Below, one piece after another: positions 1 through 5,238 of a stretch of DNA of 11,374 nucleotides (position 1 is its first letter; every line of letters begins with the position of its first letter). This DNA is from Lachnospiraceae bacterium UBA1759 (lineage in GTDB: Bacteria; Bacillota; Clostridia; Lachnospirales; Lachnospiraceae). The stretch spans positions 72,931-84,304 of the forward strand of contig DCHF01000052.1 in the NCBI GenBank assembly GCA_002315555.1, written 5' to 3'. The position numbers and the translations under genes are program-made. The notes beneath the pieces were generated by a model, which saw only the letters and a program-made list of their open reading frames with translations, ran no database searches and was not told the origin of the DNA.

Positions 1-2444
1 CGGACAAGGTGTGGCACGAGCTCGCCTTCGGGCTTGAGAGCCTGGGCCTGGATCAGGCGGCCATCCGTGCGCGGGTGGCGGAGATGGCGTCCTTCTTCGG
101 CATCGAAAACTGGTTTGATAAAAACGTGAGCGAACTGTCCGGCGGACAGAAGCAGCTCCTCAATCTGGCATCGGTCATGGTGATGCAGCCGGAGGTTCTG
201 ATCTTAGACGAGCCGGCCAGCCAGCTGGACCCGATCGCCGCGCACGAATTTCTGGAGACCGTGAGCCGCATCAACCGTGAACTCGGGGTGGCGGTGCTCA
301 TGACGGAACACCGGCTGGAAGAGGTGTTTCCGCTTGCGGATCGCGTTCTTGTTATGGACGACGGACGGATCATTTCGAACGGGAAAGCGTCGGAAACCGG
401 CCATATTTTGAAGCAGAACGGGCATCCCATGTTTCTTGCGATGCCTGCGGCCATGCGGCTCTATGCCGCACTCGATGCGGACGGCCCCTGCCCGGTGACC
501 GTGCGTGACGGCCGCCGGTTCCTGGAGGAATACAAAAACACACACGAAACGACGGACGTTCCTTCAGAGCGCGCAAGAGTGCGTTCGGAGGAGACGGCCA
601 TCGACCTGAAAAACGTACGGTTCCGCTACGAAAAGAACCTTCCGGATGTGCTCCGCGGTCTTTCATTCACCGTGGAACGGGGCGATTTCACCGCGATCCT
701 GGGTGGCAACGGCACCGGCAAATCCACGATGCTTTCCGTCGTGACCGGCCTGTTGAAGCCGTACCGCGGTGAGGTCCGGACGAACGGCCGCACCGGAATG
801 CTCCCGCAGGATCCCAAGACCGTCTTTTTGAAGAAGACCGTGCGCGAGGATCTAATCGAAGCCTTCCCGCACGCGGGCCTTCGGACCGCGCGTGAAGAAA
901 AACTGACGGAAGAGGAGCGGACCCGGCTCGATTCGGTCATCCGCCTTTGCCGCCTGGAAGCGCTTCTTGAGCGCCATCCCTATGACCTTTCCGGTGGCGA
1001 ACAGCAGCGCGCGGCACTTGCCAAGCTGCTGATCACGGACCCGGAGATCCTGCTTTTGGACGAGCCTACCAAGGGCCTGGACGCGGATTTCAAAAAAGAA
1101 CTTGCGGATATCCTGAGAACGCTGACAAACAGCGGAAAAACGGTCCTTATGGTCAGCCACGACGTGGAATTCTGCGCGGAATACGCGGACCGGATCGGAC
1201 TGTTTTTTGACGGCGGGCTGACGGCGGAGAATACGCCGCGCGCGTTCCTTTCCGGAAACAGCTTCTACACGACGGCAGTCAGCCGCATGGCGCGGGATCT
1301 GTTCCCCGGTGCGGTCACGGTCGCGGATGTGGCGGGCGCCTGCAAAAAAAAGATCGCGAATGATGGCGGTACGGTATACCGGCAGACGGAGGAAATCGGA
1401 GATGATATAGACCGGTCCACGGTGTATGACGATGAGAGAATCGGCGGAAAACCGCAGGCACAAGGATCATCTTCTTCAACCCCTGCGCGTGATCCATCCG
1501 CCGGGCTGCCGCTTTGGCGGAAGCTTCTCGGAGCGTTCTTCGGTATCGTCACCATCGGCACCTTCGTTTTTGCTGTCACACACACGGATCTTTCCGCGCT
1601 CATCGGCCCGGAAGGCCTGACACCGCTTGCATCGCAGTACATGATCCTATACGCGGTGCTGATCGTTTCGGTCATCGGTCTGGCACTGTCGATCTCGCAA
1701 AGAAGCAAGAAGCCGCCGGTCCCCGCCTTTGTGCAGACGGACCGCAGGCTCGGAAGACGAACAAAGCTGGCGTGCTGTCTTGTGCTTCTTCTGATTCCGC
1801 TCACGATCCTTCTTGCGGTCTTTTATTTCGGCGCGAAGCATTACTACATCCTGTCGGTGATCGTGCTCCTGGAGGCAATGCTTCCCTTTGCGATCGCGTT
1901 TGAAAAGCGGAGACCCAAGCCGCGCGAGCTTGTGGTGATCGCGGTCCTTGCGGCGCTCGGCGCGGCGGGACGTTCCCTGTTTTTTATGCTGCCGAACTTC
2001 AAGCCGGTCATTGCCCTGGTCATCGTCAGCGGCGTGGCTTTTGGCGGTGAGACCGGATTTTTGGTCGGCGCACTGACGATGCTCGTCTCCAACATGATCT
2101 TCGGTCAGGGCCCCTGGACCCCGTATCAGATGTTTGCGATGGGACTCATCGGCTTAATTGCCGGTGTGCTCTTCAAAAAGGGCCTTTTAAGGCGAAACCG
2201 GACCGCGCTTGCAGTATTTGGCGTCTTCGCGGCCATCGTGCTGTATGGCGGCCTTATGAACCCGGCATCGGTTCTGATGTGGGGCAGTACGGACACACTG
2301 AGCATGAAGGTAATTCTGACTTATTACCTGTCCGGCTTCCCGATGGACTGCGTCCAGGCGGCGGCAACGGCACTGTTCCTGTTCTTCGGCGCGGAACCGA
2401 TGCTTGACAAAATGGACCGCGTTAAAGTAAAATACGGGCTGTGA
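1..2444 (+). CDS. ECF transporter fusion: two ABC ATPase domains plus C-terminal S-component (5' partial)
   Basis: This is the 3' part of a gene that energises and probably recognises the substrate of an energy-coupling-factor vitamin importer. The reading frame is open to the window edge. The first ATPase domain has its signature (LSGGQ, nt 135-149), Walker B (VLILDEP, from nt 195) and H-loop (TEHR), but its Walker A lies upstream, so the GTG at nt 9 is internal. The second ATPase domain is complete: Walker A GGNGTGKST (nt 702-728), Q-loop (LPQDP), signature LSGGEQQR (nt 987-1010), Walker B (ILLLDEP) and H-loop (VSHD). From about nt 1507 the protein becomes hydrophobic, with several membrane helices. 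The last part, from about nt 1920, resembles ECF S-components with a conserved GQGPWTP stretch; from memory such proteins are linked to cobalamin-type (CbrT-like) uptake, which is inference. No T-component is visible and may lie upstream. No convincing terminator follows. Confidence 0.88.
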   Translation, partial: DKVWHELAFGLESLGLDQAAIRARVAEMASFFGIENWFDKNVSELSGGQKQLLNLASVMVMQPEVLILDEPASQLDPIAAHEFLETVSRINRELGVAVLMTEHRLEEVFPLADRVLVMDDGRIISNGKASETGHILKQNGHPMFLAMPAAMRLYAALDADGPCPVTVRDGRRFLEEYKNTHETTDVPSERARVRSEETAIDLKNVRFRYEKNLPDVLRGLSFTVERGDFTAILGGNGTGKSTMLSVVTGLLKPYRGEVRTNGRTGMLPQDPKTVFLKKTVREDLIEAFPHAGLRTAREEKLTEEERTRLDSVIRLCRLEALLERHPYDLSGGEQQRAALAKLLITDPEILLLDEPTKGLDADFKKELADILRTLTNSGKTVLMVSHDVEFCAEYADRIGLFFDGGLTAENTPRAFLSGNSFYTTAVSRMARDLFPGAVTVADVAGACKKKIANDGGTVYRQTEEIGDDIDRSTVYDDERIGGKPQAQGSSSSTPARDPSAGLPLWRKLLGAFFGIVTIGTFVFAVTHTDLSALIGPEGLTPLASQYMILYAVLIVSVIGLALSISQRSKKPPVPAFVQTDRRLGRRTKLACCLVLLLIPLTILLAVFYFGAKHYYILSVIVLLEAMLPFAIAFEKRRPKPRELVVIAVLAALGAAGRSLFFMLPNFKPVIALVIVSGVAFGGETGFLVGALTMLVSNMIFGQGPWTPYQMFAMGLIGLIAGVLFKKGLLRRNRTALAVFGVFAAIVLYGGLMNPASVLMWGSTDTLSMKVILTYYLSGFPMDCVQAAATALFLFFGAEPMLDKMDRVKVKYGL

Positions 2445-2516
2445 AATGATCCGTCACGATCCGCCCGCAGGGTTCAAAAAACCTTGAAAATACTTGAAAA
2501 ATCAATAAAAAACAAG

Positions 2517-2545
2517 TTGACAAACGTGCGGTGAGGTGGTATCAT
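2517..2545 (+). promoter_or_regulatory. Strong sigma-A-type promoter of the infC-rpmI-rplT operon
   Basis: A perfect -35 box TTGACA (2517-2522) is separated by 17 bases from a -10 box TATCAT (2540-2545, five of six consensus bases). The roughly 35 bases upstream are rich in A-tracts, resembling an UP element and fitting a highly expressed ribosomal operon. Transcription should begin near 2552. Confidence 0.85.
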
Positions 2546-2551
2546 TCTACT

Positions 2552-2693
2552 GTTGTAAATGAGCAAGCAGAGTTCCACTCTCACCTCAGCACGCCCGAAA
2601 GGGCTGTGACTCGGGTTGAAAAATTTAAATTCGGCAGGGCACAGTGTGTCCGCGGTTTAGATGGAGTGGGTTCGAAAGAATCCGCTTTTTTTA
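2552..2693 (+). ncRNA. Structured infC leader RNA (L20-leader type) with attenuator
   Basis: The roughly 190-base untranslated leader before infC can fold in two exclusive ways. In one, CCACTC (2575-2580) pairs with GAGTGG (2664-2669), closing a domain that holds a hairpin GCCC-GAAA-GGGC (2593-2604). That hairpin is extended by CAC/GTG (2590-2592 with 2606-2608, one bulged U) and by UCA..CC (2581-2585) with GG.UGA (2614-2619). In the other, the bases around GAGTGG join the terminator hairpin at 2664-2693. Firmicute infC-rpmI-rplT operons are known to be controlled by ribosomal protein L20 binding the leader and promoting premature termination. Position, structure and downstream genes all fit that class. 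The pairings were found by eye and not scored against a covariance model. Confidence 0.75.
2664..2693 (+). terminator. Attenuator terminator in the infC leader
   Basis: The arm 2664-2673 pairs with 2678-2687 across a GAAA tetraloop (2674-2677), with two G-U wobbles within the core, and runs straight into a seven-U tract (2686-2692). It lies about 50 bases before the infC start, so it acts within the leader. Its 5' arm is shared with the long-range CCACTC/GAGTGG pairing, as expected of an attenuator. Confidence 0.8.
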
Positions 2694-2744
2694 TTTCTGT
2701 AGCTCTAGTCGCTCAGTTATTTGAGTTATTCAGGAGGTAAGACC

Positions 2745-3257
2745 ATTAGCGAATTAATGATCAACGAGAAGATCAACGCGAAAGAAGTACGCGTGATCTC
2801 AGCAGAAAACGAGCAGCTGGGTGTCATGCCCATCGCAGAGGCTATGCATCTTGCGGATGAAGCGGAAGCAGACCTGATCTGCATCGCACCGAATGCAGCA
2901 CCGCCCGTTTGCCGTATCATGGACTATAACAAGTTCAAGTATGAGCAGGCACGCCGCGAAAAGGATGCTAAGAAAAAGCAGCACGTCGTGGAAGTGAAGG
3001 AGATTCGTTTCTCACCGAATATTGACACAAATGATCTGAACACCAAGTCCAACAATGCCAGAAAGTTCCTGGAAAAAGGCAACCGCGTCAAGGTTACATT
3101 ACGTTTCCGCGGACGTGAGATGGCTCACATCAATGCCACGAAAGGCGTTCTCGATGAGTTCGCAGCTACCCTGACGGATATCGCCGTCATGGACAAGCCG
3201 GCAAAGATGGAAGGAAGAAGCATGAGCATTGTACTGGCTCCCAAGGCTGGTAAATAA
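2745..3257 (+). CDS. infC: Translation initiation factor IF-3, AUU start codon
   Basis: IF-3 binds the 30S subunit, keeps it apart from 50S and checks the start codon and initiator tRNA. The protein has the typical N-terminal domain beginning SELMINEKINAKEVRVI, the family signature around residues 57-68 (RIMDYNKFKYEQ), a lysine-rich linker (DAKKKQ) and the C-terminal domain (EIRFSPNIDTNDL ... RVKVTLRFRGREM). At 170 residues it is of normal length. I place the start at AUU (2745-2747): a full Shine-Dalgarno AGGAGGT (2732-2738) stands six bases before it. The TTG at 2721 lies upstream of that site and the ATG at 2757 is 18 bases past it. AUU starts are typical of infC, and IF-3 discriminates against them, giving autoregulation. 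It is the first gene of the operon with rpmI and rplT. Confidence 0.96.
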   Translation: MSELMINEKINAKEVRVISAENEQLGVMPIAEAMHLADEAEADLICIAPNAAPPVCRIMDYNKFKYEQARREKDAKKKQHVVEVKEIRFSPNIDTNDLNTKSNNARKFLEKGNRVKVTLRFRGREMAHINATKGVLDEFAATLTDIAVMDKPAKMEGRSMSIVLAPKAGK

Positions 3258-3276
3258 ACACTAGGAGGAAAAAGAA

Positions 3277-3471
3277 ATGCCGAAGGTAAAGACAAAACGC
3301 GCCGCTGCAAAGCGCTTCAAGAAGACCGGTTCCGGACAGTTAAAGAGAATGAAGGCTTACAAGAGCCACATCCTGACCAAGAAGTCCACGAAGAGAAAGA
3401 GAAACTTACGTAAGTCCACTCTTACTGATCATGCTAACGTAAGCATGAAGAAGATTCTTCCGTACTTATAA
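3277..3471 (+). CDS. rpmI: 50S ribosomal protein L35
   Basis: A 64-residue, very basic protein that binds 23S rRNA in the large subunit. The start MPKVKTKRAAAKRFKKTGSG and the internal KKSTKRKRNLRK are characteristic of bacterial L35, and the length is exactly usual. AGGAGG (3263-3268) precedes the ATG by eight bases, and infC ends 19 bases upstream, so it is translated from the infC transcript. Codon use is strongly biased, as expected for a ribosomal protein gene. Confidence 0.97.
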   Translation: MPKVKTKRAAAKRFKKTGSGQLKRMKAYKSHILTKKSTKRKRNLRKSTLTDHANVSMKKILPYL

Positions 3472-3513
3472 TTCGGAAAAAATCGAACAGAAAGGATAAT
3501 GGAGGAATAAAAA

Positions 3514-3867
3514 ATGGCAAGAGTTAAAGGTGGCATGAATGCCAAGAAGAAGCACAATCGTGTTCTTAAATTAGCAAAAGGCTATAGAGGAGCTCGTTCC
3601 AAGCAGTATAGAGCAGCGAAGCAGGCAGTTATGCGTGCACTTACCACTGCTTATACCGGCAGAAAGGACAAGAAGCGTCAGTACAGATCTCTTTGGATCG
3701 CTCGTATCAACGCTGCAGCTCGTATGAACGGCCTTTCTTACAGCAAGTTCATGTTCGGTCTGAAGAAGGCGAACATCGTTCTGAACCGCAAGGTCCTGGC
3801 TGAACTCGCTGTTAACGATGCAGAAGGTTTTGCTGCACTCGTTGAAGCTGCAAAGGCAGCTCTGTAA
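3514..3867 (+). CDS. rplT: 50S ribosomal protein L20
   Basis: L20 is an early-assembly 23S rRNA-binding protein and, in Firmicutes, the known autogenous repressor of its own infC-rpmI-rplT operon through the leader RNA. The sequence is full length (117 residues). It has the basic N-terminal extension (MARVKGGMNAKKKHNRVLKL, then AKGYRGARSKQYR) and the conserved RKDKKRQYRSLWIARINAAAR and GLSYSKFMFGLKKANI blocks. A GGAGGA site at 3501-3506 precedes the ATG by seven bases. It is the last gene of the operon and is followed 18 bases later by an intrinsic terminator. Confidence 0.97.
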   Translation: MARVKGGMNAKKKHNRVLKLAKGYRGARSKQYRAAKQAVMRALTTAYTGRKDKKRQYRSLWIARINAAARMNGLSYSKFMFGLKKANIVLNRKVLAELAVNDAEGFAALVEAAKAAL

Positions 3868-3885
3868 TTTTCAGAGAGTGTTGAA

Positions 3886-3919
3886 ACGCACCACCGTGAA
3901 AACGGCGGTGCGTTTTTTT
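3886..3919 (+). terminator. Intrinsic terminator of the infC-rpmI-rplT operon
   Basis: A 12-pair stem (3886-3897 with 3902-3913) contains a single A-C mismatch and is closed by a GAAA tetraloop (3898-3901). A seven-T run (3913-3919) follows immediately. It lies just past the rplT stop codon and separates this operon from the next promoter. Confidence 0.93.
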
Positions 3920-3963
3920 GCGTCTTTACATCAAATGTTCACATGTCCGCGTTCTTATTCCGA

Positions 3964-3992
3964 TTTACATTTCAAATTTGATTTGATATAAT
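3964..3992 (+). promoter_or_regulatory. Extended -10 sigma-A promoter with internal palindrome, for the ECF S-component operon
   Basis: TTTACA (3964-3969) and a perfect TATAAT (3987-3992) are spaced by 17 bases, and a TG dinucleotide one base before the -10 box makes it an extended -10 promoter. The spacer holds a perfect 10-base palindrome TCAAATTTGA (3972-3981), a candidate operator. The predicted start of transcription is the A at about 3999, only three bases before the ATG at 4002. Confidence 0.8.
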
Positions 3993-4001
3993 TTTTTTAC
4001 T

Positions 4002-4544
4002 ATGGTTAAAACGGCATCCTTACACATTGTACTCACGATCATGTTCATATTGCTGGGTCTGGCAATGCCTCTTCTGCCCGCGGAATACGCGGCGTATGCG
4101 GCGTTGTTCTGTCCGGCTTTATTCGGTACGCTTCTTTGCAGTGTTCTGTGCGGTACGGTGTTTGGAATGATCACCGGAGCGGCAGTGCCGGTACTGTCCT
4201 GGCTGCTGTACGAGGAGAGCGGATTTTTGCCCAACACGCTGGCAATGACACTTGCCCTGATCGCGGCCGGCCTCACGGCGGGCGTGATCTACCGTCAACT
4301 GACCACCGCCATCGGCGCGGCTGTGAGCGGTATTCTGGCGTTTGGCATCGTCCTCGCGATGACCAAGGTGATCCTGTATTTCCGTGCCGGAAACTACTAT
4401 ACAACAGATATGTTTATTTCCGAGGCCGTCCTTGCCATCTGGCCGGGACTGGTGACCGGTGCTATCGGCATCCCGCTCCTTACGGCTCTTTTCCGTAAGA
4501 TCGGCATCATGCGGGTGCTGCGGCATGAAAAGGACGAACGATAA
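4002..4544 (+). CDS. ECF transporter S-component-like membrane protein
   Basis: A 180-residue hydrophobic protein with about six predicted membrane helices. Its pattern matches small ECF substrate-binding (S) components of the PF12822 type: a first helix ending LGLAMPLLP, a loop entering FCPALFGTLLCSVLCGTVFGMITGAAVPVLSWLLY, then PNTLAMTLALIAAGLTAGVIYR, and a last helix with WPGLVTGAIGIPLLTALF. S-components capture a vitamin or cofactor precursor and dock on a shared EcfA/EcfA'/EcfT module. Here the substrate cannot be told from sequence. ATG 4002 is preferred because it begins the whole first helix and an in-frame stop lies at 3984-3986; the next ATGs (4041, 4062) would cut into helix 1. There is no Shine-Dalgarno, and the predicted transcript start is about three bases upstream, so the message may be leaderless. 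thyX starts 12 bases after its stop. Confidence 0.78.
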   Translation: MVKTASLHIVLTIMFILLGLAMPLLPAEYAAYAALFCPALFGTLLCSVLCGTVFGMITGAAVPVLSWLLYEESGFLPNTLAMTLALIAAGLTAGVIYRQLTTAIGAAVSGILAFGIVLAMTKVILYFRAGNYYTTDMFISEAVLAIWPGLVTGAIGIPLLTALFRKIGIMRVLRHEKDER

Positions 4545-4556
4545 AGGAGAAATGTC

Positions 4557-5234
4557 ATGAGCAAAGTTACGATTCTCGCAAGCACGACTGAAAAACCGCT
4601 TTCCCTGATGGGAGAACGCGCCGGTGTATGCTGGGGTTCCGATATTACGGACCCGAAGAAAAATTATAAAAGAGGTCTGGACTGCCTGGCATCCGGCCAC
4701 GGAAGAGTTCTGGAGTTTGTCAATGTGGAAATGGTCCTGGACGGTTATTCCGCACGCGTGATCCGCGAGTGGTATACGCATCTGGGCGGTGCACCGACCC
4801 GCCTTCAGGCCAGCACCCGTTATGTGAATTACGAAAACTTTGAATACGTTGTTCCGCATAAGATCGCAAAGAATGAAGAGGCGGCGGCAATCTACGAAAA
4901 CATGATGAAGGAGATCTCCGTCACCTGCAAGAAGCTGGAGGAGGAGTACGGCATTCCGCGTGAGGATGCGGCGATGCTGCTTCCGCTCGGTATGTCCACC
5001 AAGATCGTGGACAAGCGCAATCTCCGGAACCTGATCGATATGAGCCATCAGCGGATGTGCACACGCGCATACTGGGAATACCGCGAATTATTCCGTGATA
5101 TCTGCAACGCGCTGTCTGCGGTTTCCGACGAATGGGCTTATCTTGTAGAGCACTATTTTGTACCTAAATGTGAGCTGACCGGGTGGTGCGAGGAAAAGAA
5201 AAGCTGCGGTCGGAAACCCCGGAAGGAGGCGTGA
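4557..5234 (+). CDS. thyX: Flavin-dependent thymidylate synthase (ThyX family, divergent motif)
   Basis: ThyX makes dTMP from dUMP in the cytoplasm, using methylene-tetrahydrofolate, FAD and NADPH. This 225-residue protein has a ThyX-type core: a substrate-binding stretch TRLQASTRYVNYENF (residues 81-95), equivalent to the family's NExSxRY, and a C-terminal helix RNLIDMSHQRMCTRAYWEYRELF corresponding to the rRAxxAQWEIR-like end. The usual RHR triplet is absent; THLGG stands near its place (residues 74-78). The tail holds three evenly spaced cysteines (205, 211 and 217; C-x5-C-x5-C) of unknown role. As I recall, clostridial proteins annotated as FAD-dependent thymidylate synthase share these traits, so this is probably a subfamily rather than a broken gene. 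AAAGGAG (4543-4549), overlapping the previous stop codon, lies seven bases before the ATG. The GH3 gene starts four bases after its stop. Confidence 0.85.
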   Translation: MSKVTILASTTEKPLSLMGERAGVCWGSDITDPKKNYKRGLDCLASGHGRVLEFVNVEMVLDGYSARVIREWYTHLGGAPTRLQASTRYVNYENFEYVVPHKIAKNEEAAAIYENMMKEISVTCKKLEEEYGIPREDAAMLLPLGMSTKIVDKRNLRNLIDMSHQRMCTRAYWEYRELFRDICNALSAVSDEWAYLVEHYFVPKCELTGWCEEKKSCGRKPRKEA

Positions 5235-5238
5235 CATC

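Noticed and set aside
9..11. GTG as the start of the first gene
   Set aside because: Upstream in-frame codons fit the ABC domain, and the Walker A needed for a complete first ATPase is missing, so the gene begins outside the window.
2469..2485. Possible terminator after the ECF fusion gene (AGGGTT pairing with AACCTT)
   Set aside because: The stem is only six pairs including a wobble and is followed by A-rich rather than U-rich sequence.
2484..2502. Repeated CTTGAAAA units upstream of the infC promoter
   Set aside because: There are only two imperfect copies in an A-rich region, adequately explained as UP-element-like sequence.
2531..2740. Short open frame of 69 codons overlapping the infC leader
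   Set aside because: It starts inside the promoter, upstream of the predicted transcript start, crosses the attenuator, and its composition is explained by the RNA structures.
4119..5048. Minus-strand open frame of 309 codons opposite the S-component and thyX genes
   Set aside because: It spans two well-supported + strand genes and has a biased, motif-free composition.
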